Shown in pieces: positions 52,823 to 60,719 of a stretch of DNA of 64,000 nt (positions are counted from its first letter, which is position 1; every line of letters starts with the position of its first letter). The DNA lies in the NCBI GenBank assembly GCA_017649565.1, contig JAGCGO010000058.1:1-64000 (forward strand), given 5' to 3'. A model generated the notes under the pieces. It did no database searches, was not told the DNA's origin, and was given only the letters and a program-made list of their open reading frames with translations. The position numbers were made by a program, and so were the translations under genes. Origin of the DNA: Fibrobacter sp. (lineage in GTDB: Bacteria > Fibrobacterota > Fibrobacteria > Fibrobacterales > Fibrobacteraceae).

Positions 52823-53707
52823 ATGAAGGATTTAGACCAAACTATCGTCACAGGAAACAAGACGATCCGGTTTCGACCGAGCGAAGTGCGCCCGCACCTC
52901 ATCGTGCTGTACCCTCAAGCCCAATTCAAGCAGATTCCCCTTTCCGTAGGGAGCGTCATCCTCGGTCGCGGACAGGACGCCGACATCCACCTGGACGACG
53001 AACTGGTGAGCCGCAAGCACTGCAAGCTCACCTTTGACGGAACCCGCATCACCGTGGAAGACCTCGGCAGCACCAACGGTACCTATGTCGACGGCAACCC
53101 CGTTACCGCAGCCCCCCTCGGGCCCGACAACCGCCTGCAACTCGGCACGATGATTTTGAAGGTGGAATTCAAGGACGCCACCGAAGAGGCCATAGCCCGC
53201 GAACTGTTCGAAGCCGCAACAACGGACGCGCTCACCAAGATCGCGAACCGTCGCACCTTCATGGACAGGAGCCTCGGCGAACTTGCACTCGCACGGCGCA
53301 ACAACTACTACGTGCACTGCATCATGGTGGACGTAGACCACTTCAAGCACGTGAACGACACGTGGGGTCACCAGTGCGGAGACCTGGTGCTCAAGGAAGT
53401 CGCGAGGATCTTGAAAGAGGAAAAACGGGAATCCGACCTGCTCGCCCGCTACGGCGGCGAGGAATTCGTGCTGCTCCAGTGCGGTATCGGCCCCGAAGAC
53501 GCGAAAAAGAGCGCAGAACGCCTCCGCGCCGCCGTCGAAAGCCACCGTTTTTCATGGGATGACGCGATAATCCCCGTCACCATCTCCCTCGGGCTAGCCA
53601 GCAAGCAGGGCGAATTCATCGGGAAAATAGAGGATCTCATCGCCGAAAGCGACAAGTACCTCTACATCGCCAAGGAAGACGGCCGCAACCAAGTCGTCAC
53701 CGCGTAA
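52823..53707 (+). CDS. FHA-GGDEF diguanylate cyclase
   Basis: 294 residues from ATG 52823 (GAGGG upstream). Residues ~45-120 form an FHA phosphothreonine-binding domain (GRGQDADIHLDDELVSRKHC, STNGTYVDG). A GGDEF domain follows: 'TTDALTKIANRR', 'VDVDHFKHVNDTWGH', and the active-site ARYGGEEF. An intact I-site RESD sits five residues before GGEEF, so product inhibition by c-di-GMP is likely. No signal peptide or membrane helix. The FHA domain suggests control by a Ser/Thr kinase not in view. The product may regulate adhesion, and the fibro-slime gene diverges from it. Confidence 0.95.
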   Translation: MKDLDQTIVTGNKTIRFRPSEVRPHLIVLYPQAQFKQIPLSVGSVILGRGQDADIHLDDELVSRKHCKLTFDGTRITVEDLGSTNGTYVDGNPVTAAPLGPDNRLQLGTMILKVEFKDATEEAIARELFEAATTDALTKIANRRTFMDRSLGELALARRNNYYVHCIMVDVDHFKHVNDTWGHQCGDLVLKEVARILKEEKRESDLLARYGGEEFVLLQCGIGPEDAKKSAERLRAAVESHRFSWDDAIIPVTISLGLASKQGEFIGKIEDLIAESDKYLYIAKEDGRNQVVTA

Positions 53708-53730
53708 ATTTTTTAAATTTGCGCCCCGAA

Positions 53731-55137
53731 ATGTCAAAAATCCTTGAAAACAAGAAGCTCAACGCGATGGGGACGGCCAGCATCCCCAAGATTATCCTGC
53801 AGTTCTCGGTGCCCGCCATCATCAGCATGCTGATCGAGGCGCTCTACAACATCGTGGACCGCTACTTCGTTGGGCAGGGCGTCGGCAGCCTGGGCATCGG
53901 GGGCATCACGATATGCTTCCCCATCGCCCTGTTCATCATGGCCATGTCGATGATCGTAGGCGTCGGCGGCAATACGCTCTTTGCCATCCGCCTGGGCGAA
54001 AAGAAGTACGAGCAGGCCGCCATCATCCTTTGCAACTCGTTCTTGCTGCTGGTCATCATGGCCGTGGCGGCGTTCACGCTGGGCCAGACGTTCATGACCC
54101 CGCTCCTCAAGCTATTCGGCGCGAGCGACCAGCTGCTGCCCGTAGCCAAGAGCTACATGCGCATCATATTGATGGGGGCCATTTTCCAGACCATCGTCCC
54201 GGGGATGAACCACTTCATCCGCAGCATGGGCCACCCCAAGACAGCCATGACCCGCGTCATGATCGGCGCCGGAAGCAACGTGTTTCTCGACTGGCTATTC
54301 ATCATGAAGTTCGGCTGGGGCATCGAGGGCGCCGCATGGGCGACCGTACTGAGCCAGTTCATCGGCGGCATGGCGGTGATGCAGTTCTTCTTGAAGAAGA
54401 GTACCCCCATCAAGATGAACCGCCGCTACATGAAACTCCGCGTCTCCTACGTACGCAAGATTTTCATCCTGGGCCTCCCCCCGAGCGTCATGCAGATTAC
54501 GAACAGTCTCCTGAACGCCATTCTCGCCTGGAGCCTCACCCACTACGGGAACAAGAGCCTCGAAAACGTGAACGGGATGACCGGCGGAGACCAGGCCATC
54601 GCCGCGTTCGGCATCATCAACAGCATCGTGTCCATCATCATCCTCCCGCTTCTTGGATTCGTGAACGGGAGCCAGCCCATCATCGGCTACAACTACGGCG
54701 CCAAGAAGTTCTCCCGCGTCCGCGGGGCGCTCAAGTTCACCATGATTTACGCGACGGGCTTTATCGCTGTCGCCTGGTGTGTCGTCATGACTTGTACGCA
54801 GTCGCTGGTCGCACCGTTCGCACCGAACGACCTGAACATGCAGGAACTGGCGACCTGGGGAATGCGGACATTCCTCATCATGCTCCCCTTTGTGCCAATT
54901 GGAATGGTGTCGGGCAACTTCTTCCAGGGTATCGGCAAGCCGTGGCAGTCCATGTTCTTCAATGCCTGCCGACAGCTCATATTGCTGATACCTTTCCTGA
55001 TCATCATGCCCAGGTTCTTTGAACTCAGGGGCGTGTTCATGGCACAGCCTATCGCCGATGTAGGCGCAAGCCTCATCGCGGTCTTCATGCTCCGCCGGGA
55101 ACTCAAGAAGATTCCCCGCACAGACGTAAACGGTTAG
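53731..55137 (+). CDS. MATE-family efflux transporter
   Basis: 468 residues from ATG 53731 (a TTG at 53719 is less likely). Twelve hydrophobic segments; N-half 'NIVDRYFVGQGVGSLGIGG' and 'GVGGNTLFAIRLGEKKYEQA' and the matching C-half 'GINS...PLLGFVNGSQPIIGYNYGAKKF' are typical of MATE (NorM/VmrA-like) Na+- or H+-driven exporters of cationic compounds. Lies 23 nt after the cyclase, a TAAATT box between them. Its TAG overlaps the convergent lipoprotein's stop by 3 nt. Confidence 0.93.
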   Translation: MSKILENKKLNAMGTASIPKIILQFSVPAIISMLIEALYNIVDRYFVGQGVGSLGIGGITICFPIALFIMAMSMIVGVGGNTLFAIRLGEKKYEQAAIILCNSFLLLVIMAVAAFTLGQTFMTPLLKLFGASDQLLPVAKSYMRIILMGAIFQTIVPGMNHFIRSMGHPKTAMTRVMIGAGSNVFLDWLFIMKFGWGIEGAAWATVLSQFIGGMAVMQFFLKKSTPIKMNRRYMKLRVSYVRKIFILGLPPSVMQITNSLLNAILAWSLTHYGNKSLENVNGMTGGDQAIAAFGIINSIVSIIILPLLGFVNGSQPIIGYNYGAKKFSRVRGALKFTMIYATGFIAVAWCVVMTCTQSLVAPFAPNDLNMQELATWGMRTFLIMLPFVPIGMVSGNFFQGIGKPWQSMFFNACRQLILLIPFLIIMPRFFELRGVFMAQPIADVGASLIAVFMLRRELKKIPRTDVNG

Positions 55138-55619
55138 TAAAGCTTTTTCGCAGAAACGAGTTCGCCGCCCTTCTCGTGGAAGAGAATCAGGGAGCCGCCC
55201 TCGACCGTCTGCAGTACGTTCTTGATCTTTTCGACAATCGCGTTCTCGTCGAAGCCGATTTCGCTATAGGCCGTTTCGCCAATGACGAGGCCAAAGCGAA
55301 TCATGTCCGGGGCCACCTTGCGGAGGTAGGCGATGAATTCCTCCCCGCCGCCCACGACGTCGGTCGCGGTGAGTTTTTCTATTTCCATCGGGTCGCGGAC
55401 GCTCACCAGGAGGGGGAACAGGTCGGAAGCGACCGCCTGCTTGCTGTTCAGGTAGAGAGTGTTCCCCACGAAAAGGCTAATGGAATCGTTCAGCACCTGG
55501 CGGACCTCGATGATGATGTCGCATTCGGCAGACATCACCTGCATATCGACTTTGGAAGGGCCGCAAGCCATCAGGGCGAGGGACATGACGGCGAGGAACG
55601 ATAGAAGCAGTTTTTTCAT
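55134..55619 (-). CDS. Small lipoprotein of unknown function
   Basis: 161 residues from ATG 55619 (AGGAG upstream), signal peptide ending in lipobox LMACGP. The mature part is predicted alpha/beta with 'CDIIIEVRQVLNDSISLFVG' and 'EKIKNVLQTVEGGSLILFH', a ferredoxin-like or DUF4836-like look; no firm family. Converges with the MATE gene. Confidence 0.75.
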   Translation of the reverse strand: MKKLLLSFLAVMSLALMACGPSKVDMQVMSAECDIIIEVRQVLNDSISLFVGNTLYLNSKQAVASDLFPLLVSVRDPMEIEKLTATDVVGGGEEFIAYLRKVAPDMIRFGLVIGETAYSEIGFDENAIVEKIKNVLQTVEGGSLILFHEKGGELVSAKKLY

Positions 55620-55700
55620 AAGATTCTCCTGTAGAACAGCCTGTGTCAAAAATATAATCTACAGGACGCACCCCCATTCCATAAAAAAATGTAAAAAAGG

Positions 55701-56606
55701 TTATTTGGAAAGGATCGAGAGCGCTTTCTGGATCAAATCGGGCGAAAGTTTGAAAATTTCGCTCAATTTCTCCACGCGGTCCCCCTCGTCCAAGCGTTCC
55801 ATGCGGCTGCCGCTTGCGTCGCGGGTCACCAGGTTTCCCTTCTGGTAGTAATACTGGATGCCGCGTTCGCGGTCCAGGCGGTTCAGGACCGGGTACGTCA
55901 TCATCTCGCGGGAGAAGCTTTCCACCCAGTGCTGCTTGAACTCCTCGACGCTGACACCGTCCAGCGGGTACTCGAAACGGAGCTTCATCTGGGCACCGGC
56001 CAGGCCGCGGTCACCGAGAGCGCCGCCCGTCCAAAGTTCCATGCGGTCCTGGACCGGGCGGACCAGGCGCACGCTGTTCGGCACCAGCGGGAAAATGGCA
56101 TCGCCCGTACCGAAAGGCGGAACGGCCGGAATCGGCAAAGGGTCGAAAATGAGGTAGCCGGGATCGAAGAGGTAGTCTGTGGGGAGGCGAGAGACGAGAG
56201 ACGAGAGAGGGGAAGTGAAAGACGAGAGACGAGAGACGAGAGACGAGAGAGAGGAAGTGAAAGACGAGAGACGAGAGACGAGAGACGAGAGAGAGGTGGT
56301 GTCGAGAGAGACGTTCGGGAGGATCAAGGCGCAGTGGATGTTGCGTTCCTTGCGCTTGTGCCCCATGACAAGCCGGGGTTCGAGCCCCATGTCGCGCAGG
56401 CTCTGGTACAGGTGCCATGTCATGCTGAAGCAGGTTCCCCCGCCCATCCACGTGTCGACATCGTTCTGGTCGCTGTCGTCCAGGTTGCGCGCTCCCGTGG
56501 CGCTGCCCGTCTGTTCCAGGCGGATAATCTTCGTGAGGTTCTCGTAGGTCACGTTCGAGAGCCTTGTGCACAAGTCGAGAATCTTTTGCCACGTAGAAGC
56601 GTCCAT
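55701..56606 (-). CDS. Arylamine N-acetyltransferase/transglutaminase-like protein with repeat insertion
   Basis: 301 residues if started at ATG 56606 (no Shine-Dalgarno; the 39-codon upstream extension lies in heptamer array E and is unlikely). A Cys-His-Asp order fits the papain-like NAT fold: WMGGGTCFSMTWHLYQSL (Cys), NIHCALIL (His) and YLFDPGYLI (Asp). Between His and Asp lies an insertion of SLSSLVSRLSSFT-type repeats (about residues 105-140) encoded by GAGACGA-type heptamers (56184-56295). The second half is a beta domain without a recognised function. Substrate unknown. Confidence 0.65.
   Translation of the reverse strand: MDASTWQKILDLCTRLSNVTYENLTKIIRLEQTGSATGARNLDDSDQNDVDTWMGGGTCFSMTWHLYQSLRDMGLEPRLVMGHKRKERNIHCALILPNVSLDTTSLSSLVSRLSSFTSSLSSLVSRLSSFTSPLSSLVSRLPTDYLFDPGYLIFDPLPIPAVPPFGTGDAIFPLVPNSVRLVRPVQDRMELWTGGALGDRGLAGAQMKLRFEYPLDGVSVEEFKQHWVESFSREMMTYPVLNRLDRERGIQYYYQKGNLVTRDASGSRMERLDEGDRVEKLSEIFKLSPDLIQKALSILSK
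56184..56295. repeat. In-gene GAGACGA heptamer array (16 units; 42-nt superunit x2)
   Basis: 112 nt in strict phase. A superunit of six heptamers (GAAGTGA, AAGACGA, GAGACGA x3, GAGAGAG; 42 nt = 14 codons) occurs twice, identically, at 56212-56253 and 56254-56295. Because 42 is divisible by 3 the frame is kept. Confidence 0.93.
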
Positions 56607-56630
56607 GAAAGGAAAGATAGAAAAAGGGGA

Positions 56631-56912
56631 GAGGCTCGGGGCTCCAGGCTCGAGGTGCGAGGTGTCAGCCGTGAGCGGTGAGCAGTGAGATAAGGAGATG
56701 CCCGACCAAGCCGGGCATGACATCTTTCTTTCTAACTCTAGATTCTAATCCCTTGATCCTAACCACTAGCCACTGTTTACTAACCACTGTTTACGGGCTA
56801 CGCCCTAACCACTTCCTACTGCCTACTTTCTACTGCCTACTTCCTACTGCCTACTTCCTACTGCCTACTTCCTACTGTTTACTAACCACTTCCTACTTCC
56901 CACTATTTACTA
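56631..56912. repeat. Heptamer array E (9 + 26 units)
   Basis: The right block has 26 units without a slip: CTAGATT, CTAATCC, CTAACCA, CTAGCCA, CTGTTTA, then CCTACTG/CCTACTT alternating, then TTTACTA, ACCACTT, CCTACTT, CCCACTA, TTTACTA. The last unit runs into the TATATT box of the downstream gene. The two blocks flank a REP-like palindrome. Confidence 0.92.
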
Positions 56913-56916
56913 TATT
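56911..56916 (+). promoter_or_regulatory. -10 box (TATATT) at the end of heptamer array E
   Basis: TATATT is followed by 6 nt and the ATG (56923), the same geometry as at 43136 and 19484. No Shine-Dalgarno. A functional start would give a leaderless message. Confidence 0.6.
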
Positions 56917-56922
56917 ATTCGC

Positions 56923-57828
56923 ATGCTCGGTATTGTTCAGAAAAAGGGAAACGACGAAAAGCTTTGCGGCAGGCTGATTGCCTACGCAAGAATTTTGCCT
57001 ACGCCCGACGGCGACATCAACGACTCCCCTTTTGACGACATGATCCAGAACGGGCTCCTGACTATCGAAGGCGATTTCCGCACGTTCAACCCGACCGTTC
57101 CGACACCCAGCCAACGCAAGAAGGTGATGGACGACAAGCTGAACAACCTGTTGGAATCCATGCAGGAAAACGGCGTGGAACTGCCGGAGAACCTCGACGT
57201 GGACACCTTGCGCGACCGTCTCCATGAACTTTCCAATATGGAAGTCATTCCCATCCCGGCCCGCATCGGGAACTTCACGAACGAGGAAGACATCTTGAAT
57301 GAAGATGCCGACATCTACTACGTCGGCGAATTCATCGGTGCAAACCAGGCGCACTTCTGCCTCACGACATTGCCCATCTACTACCAGGCTCGTTACCGCG
57401 AGCAGACGAAGGTCGAGGAAATGGCACTGCTGAACGGCATCCTTTCGCAGTTCGAGGCGGGAGACATCATGGACAACGACGACATCCAGAAGGAAACAGC
57501 GGAACTCTTCCCGGAAGGGGCCACGCTGAACACGTTCGTCGGCGACCTGAACAACCTGCTGAACGTCCGCGTCATCCCGTTTTTGCTCGCCTGCGAAACC
57601 GAGAACGATTACCAGAGCCAGATTGCGCTGTTCTACAACTTCATGAAAGACTACCCCCAGCAGGAAGACATTTCCCGCGTGGACAAGGCCATCCAGAAAC
57701 TGCGCAAGCAAAGCGACGACCAAAATGCGCGCAAGCTGCTCGAACTGAGCTGCAAGAAAATCAACGCCATCTACAACGAAGACACAAAGTCTGCAGAAAT
57801 GCTGGATGCCGAAATCAAGGGCATCTAG
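56923..57828 (+). CDS. Conserved-looking cytosolic protein, function unknown
   Basis: 301 residues, acidic, no signal peptide or membrane helix. Two halves: an N-terminal beta-rich part ([34 protein letters not shown]) and a helical C-terminal part rich in Asp/Glu/Lys ([33 protein letters not shown]). I recognise no family. Normal codon use and a full-length frame, plus a well-placed -10 box, support it as real. It converges with the GRP transporter gene, 5 nt apart. Confidence 0.75.
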   Translation: MLGIVQKKGNDEKLCGRLIAYARILPTPDGDINDSPFDDMIQNGLLTIEGDFRTFNPTVPTPSQRKKVMDDKLNNLLESMQENGVELPENLDVDTLRDRLHELSNMEVIPIPARIGNFTNEEDILNEDADIYYVGEFIGANQAHFCLTTLPIYYQARYREQTKVEEMALLNGILSQFEAGDIMDNDDIQKETAELFPEGATLNTFVGDLNNLLNVRVIPFLLACETENDYQSQIALFYNFMKDYPQQEDISRVDKAIQKLRKQSDDQNARKLLELSCKKINAIYNEDTKSAEMLDAEIKGI

Positions 57829-57833
57829 GCTCC

Positions 57834-58697
57834 CTACATTTTAGACAAAGTCAACAGTACGGCGCCAGCAAGGATGACCACCGTGGAGGTGGCGAGTTTT
57901 ATGCGTTCGCGACGGGTCGCATATTCACCGAAGGCAAACACGCCCCAGAGCTGGTTCACGACAAGGTTGAGCTGCAGCAGCGGGTAACCGACCGCATAGC
58001 CAAAGAGGCCGTCGTCGGCAATGGCCCAGAAAATGGCGAGCGTACCGAGCATCCAGAGGGAACCGGCAAAAAAGGCGAACAGCGACGGGACCGCGGGCAT
58101 TTCAAAGCGCTTGCCGCGCTTCAAGGTGATTAACAAGAACAGGACAATGCTTCCGATGCAGACGCCCACCGAGAACGGGAAAAGGAATTCCATGTCGCCG
58201 AGGTTGCTAAGCTTGTACGGAATCAGGTAGGAACCGAACACGGCACCCGAAAGGAGCGAACGCCAGTTTTTCCAGATGTGCTGCATCTTGCCCGCCGGAA
58301 TCCAGATGCCCACGAGCATGCACACGATGGCAGGAATCGAGAAGTAGAGCAAGGTGTGCTCGGCAAAAAGGGTCACGCCCGTGATGAACGAAAGCAGGAT
58401 GCTCACGCTCATGGAACGAAGCCCGGCACCCGCCAAGTCCGCTTCCGCCTGCACGGCCCAGAAGCACAGCGCACCGCCAACAACCCAGAGCAGGCCGCAA
58501 AGCACGCCCACCGGCTGTAAGTTGAACTGCCCCGTAATGGTCGCGATCACCGACGAACAAAGCAGTGCACCCAACGACATGACGGCGATGAACGCCCAGG
58601 ACGAATAGTGCGGATACTTCTTGAGCGGAATCATGTAGGTCCCGAAGGCGAACACGCCCATCAGGACACCGATTATACTGAGAACGCTACTTGCCAA
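57834..58697 (-). CDS. GRP-family sugar transporter (DMT superfamily)
   Basis: 287 residues with ten hydrophobic helices. 'GVLMGVFAFGTYMIPLKKYP' near the N-terminus, 'WIPAGKMQHIWKNWRS' and 'YPLLQLNLVVNQLWGVFAFGE' are typical of the glucose/ribose porter (GRP, GlcU/RbsU-like) family of proton-coupled sugar uptake. Its start overlaps the end of mnmE by 11 nt, so translation is probably coupled. Substrate could be glucose or a pentose; sugar uptake suits the aldose epimerase at 60720. Confidence 0.88.
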   Translation of the reverse strand: MASSVLSIIGVLMGVFAFGTYMIPLKKYPHYSSWAFIAVMSLGALLCSSVIATITGQFNLQPVGVLCGLLWVVGGALCFWAVQAEADLAGAGLRSMSVSILLSFITGVTLFAEHTLLYFSIPAIVCMLVGIWIPAGKMQHIWKNWRSLLSGAVFGSYLIPYKLSNLGDMEFLFPFSVGVCIGSIVLFLLITLKRGKRFEMPAVPSLFAFFAGSLWMLGTLAIFWAIADDGLFGYAVGYPLLQLNLVVNQLWGVFAFGEYATRRERIKLATSTVVILAGAVLLTLSKM

Positions 58698-60066
58698 TGC
58701 AGAACCCCGCGAAAATAGATTGTAAAATGTCTTCGGACGAAATCTCGCCCACTATGCTCTGGAGCGCGCGACGCACCAGCTGCATCTCGAAAGCCAGAAG
58801 TTCGACGGCCGGGTTTGTCCGGATGAGATCGAGGGCGCGGTCGATGCCGGCGAGGGCATCTTCGAGGCATGCCTTCTCGCGTTCGCTCGTAATCCAGAAG
58901 TCCTCCGCGGATTCGTCACTTTTGAACAGGGCGGAGTTCATCATGCGCTTGAGTTCCGCGAGACCCTCGCCCGTCTTGGATGAAACACGGAGGGCGTTAG
59001 CTTCATTCGGGCATGAGACAGCGCGCAGGTCGCACTTGGAATGAACGATGAAATCAGGACGCACATTTTCCCGAGCCTCGGGCCTCGTGCCTCGAGCCTC
59101 ATCTTCCCCCGCATCCACTAAAATCTTCAAATCCGCTTCTTCCAAAATCTCCCGGCTCTTCTCCATACTGAGCGCATCGAGTTTGTCAGTCGCATGCTCC
59201 GCAATGCCCGCCGTGTCGACCAGTCGGATCTCGCCACCGTCGAGGAACAGGCGCACTTCCACGAAGTCGCGGGTCGTCCCGGGAATGTCGCTCACCAGGA
59301 TGCGGTCCTCGCCGAGCAGCGCATTGGCGAGACTCGACTTGCCCGCATTCGGTGCGCCGTACAAAACAGCGAGAGGCAGGCGTCTCAGGGAAGCGGCGCC
59401 CTTGAAACTTTTCAGCATGTCCGCCACGCCTTCGCGGATCAACGAGATCTTGTCGCCCCAGGCCGCATAATCCGGGTCGGCCTCTTCTTCGGCGAAATCC
59501 ACGTCCAGCTCCAGGCGGGCCGAAATGTCCTTGATCTGTGCAGCGAGGGACGCGACCTTTTTCGAGAGGGCGCCGCCCAGCAAGCGGTGGGCGTTCCTCA
59601 GTTCGGAGAGGTTCGCGCTGTGGATCACGTCGGCGACGGATTCCGCCTGGGCAAGATCCATTTTCCCGTTCAGGAACGCGCGCCGCGTAAATTCGCCCGG
59701 TTCGGCAAGGCGCACGCTGCCGACTTCGCGAATAGCGCGGATGAGTTCGCGCACGATAAGCGGGTTGCCGTGCGGGTAGAGTTCCAGCACGTCTTCGCCC
59801 GTGTAGGAATTCGGGCCTTCGAAAAAGACGTAGACGAGGCTGTCGATGGCAGGGGCCGCCGCAAGGCTTTCGCCTTGACCGGCATCAGCCGGGCGCGGGT
59901 AGCGGGCCGTCCCGAGACGGACTTCGCGCGGTTTGATCCCGGCAAGAGCCGCCTCCCCGAACAATGCGCGTACCACGTCACGAACCTCCGGCCCGCTCAC
60001 GCGGACGGCGGCCACGGCACTCACGCCGGCAGGGGTCATCGGGGCTACAATAGTCCGGGAATCCAT
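58687..60066 (-). CDS. mnmE: tRNA modification GTPase MnmE
   Basis: 459 residues; with MnmG it installs carboxymethylaminomethyl-type modifications at U34 of tRNAs. N-terminal folate-binding domain (PMTPAGVSAVAAVRVSGP), helical domain, GTPase domain with G1 GAPNAGKSS, G2 GTTRD, G3 DTAG, G4 HSKCD (usual NKxD; Asn replaced by Ser), and the C-terminal Cys in CIGK. Between switch and G4 is a short Arg/Glu-rich insertion (DEARGTRPEAREN) encoded by heptamers at 59072-59099. The gene overlaps the downstream transporter by 11 nt. Confidence 0.96.
   Translation of the reverse strand: MDSRTIVAPMTPAGVSAVAAVRVSGPEVRDVVRALFGEAALAGIKPREVRLGTARYPRPADAGQGESLAAAPAIDSLVYVFFEGPNSYTGEDVLELYPHGNPLIVRELIRAIREVGSVRLAEPGEFTRRAFLNGKMDLAQAESVADVIHSANLSELRNAHRLLGGALSKKVASLAAQIKDISARLELDVDFAEEEADPDYAAWGDKISLIREGVADMLKSFKGAASLRRLPLAVLYGAPNAGKSSLANALLGEDRILVSDIPGTTRDFVEVRLFLDGGEIRLVDTAGIAEHATDKLDALSMEKSREILEEADLKILVDAGEDEARGTRPEARENVRPDFIVHSKCDLRAVSCPNEANALRVSSKTGEGLAELKRMMNSALFKSDESAEDFWITSEREKACLEDALAGIDRALDLIRTNPAVELLAFEMQLVRRALQSIVGEISSEDILQSIFAGFCIGK
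59072..59099. repeat. Four-unit heptamer insertion inside mnmE
   Basis: CGAGCCT, CGGGCCT, CGTGCCT, CGAGCCT on the plus strand, the GC-rich unit type of arrays A, B and D. It lies in the loop after 'LKILVDAG' in the G domain, a tolerant site. Confidence 0.8.
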
Positions 60067-60115
60067 GCCGCAAAAATAGTAAATAGGAATCCCAGGCTTG
60101 TCGGTTTTTCTTTTG

Positions 60116-60559
60116 TCACTTCTTTATTAGTGTATGTACAGGGCCTACGGGTGTAATCGCGTAATGCTCGTCGATAGTCCCCTTCACGGTGGAATATACC
60201 CAAACTGGACAATCTAACGGCATGTCTGGCGTATTTTCCCTGATGAGAAGTTTCGCTACTAGGGTGTCACCCCTGCTTTCCACCCCAATAGACTCTATGG
60301 AATCTCGGCTCCAACTTATTTGTGCAGGGAATACAAATGAAGTCTTGCCATCTTTGCTAACGATAAAAAGAGTATCCACATTTTCTATGCTGTCCAGTTG
60401 ATCGTTGGTTGCACAAGGCGACAACGAATCTAACTGAAGAAGAACCTCGTTGTTAGCAATTTCTGGCGAACGGTTTGTGCTAGCTTCGCCAGAGCAAGAA
60501 CAAACAAACATAGCGCTGAACAGCGTCACTACAAAAGCGATAGTAGTTTTCACATTCAT
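60116..60559 (-). CDS. Small lipoprotein of unknown function
   Basis: 147 residues from ATG 60559 (AGAGG upstream; the frame continues far upstream but without a signal peptide). Signal peptide with lipobox VCSC. The mature part has 'SIENVDTLFIVSKDGKTSF' and two further Cys, and ends KGTIDEHYAITPVGPVH. No family recognised. Lies 49 nt before mnmE on the same strand. Confidence 0.75.
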   Translation of the reverse strand: MNVKTTIAFVVTLFSAMFVCSCSGEASTNRSPEIANNEVLLQLDSLSPCATNDQLDSIENVDTLFIVSKDGKTSFVFPAQISWSRDSIESIGVESRGDTLVAKLLIRENTPDMPLDCPVWVYSTVKGTIDEHYAITPVGPVHTLIKK

Positions 60560-60658
60560 TGTAAACCTCTTTTTTTGCCGAACACCCACTTTAAAGCATA
60601 CTTCTAATCGCATAAATATATACAAAGTAACCTTTCCTGTCAATATTTGAGCATTTAA

Positions 60659-60693
60659 ACCTCTCGCACCTCGGACCTCAAGCCTCGAACCTT
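60659..60693. repeat. Heptamer array F (5 units)
   Basis: ACCTCTC, GCACCTC, GGACCTC, AAGCCTC, GAACCTT, in one phase, 27 nt before the aldose epimerase ATG. GC-rich unit type only. Confidence 0.75.
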
Positions 60694-60719
60694 CCCCCCA
60701 TTTTTCTATCTTGCCTCCC

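Larger units (their letters stand above)
56607..56922. other. 316-nt divergent gap made almost wholly of heptamer array E and a REP-like palindrome
   Basis: No gene. From the NAT-like start side: 9 units of GAGGCTC/GAGGTGC/GAGCGGT type (56631-56693), a palindrome with arms ATGCCCG and CGGGCAT (56698-56718), then 26 units in phase from 56731 to 56912. The following ATG is at 56923. Confidence 0.85.

Noticed and set aside
56184-56295. Possible CRISPR array
   Set aside because: Units are 7 nt (42-nt superunits) without unique spacers and lie inside a coding frame; no cas genes in the window.
56607-56723. N-terminal extension of the NAT-like protein
   Set aside because: The 39 codons are heptamer-array DNA read in frame and match no domain.
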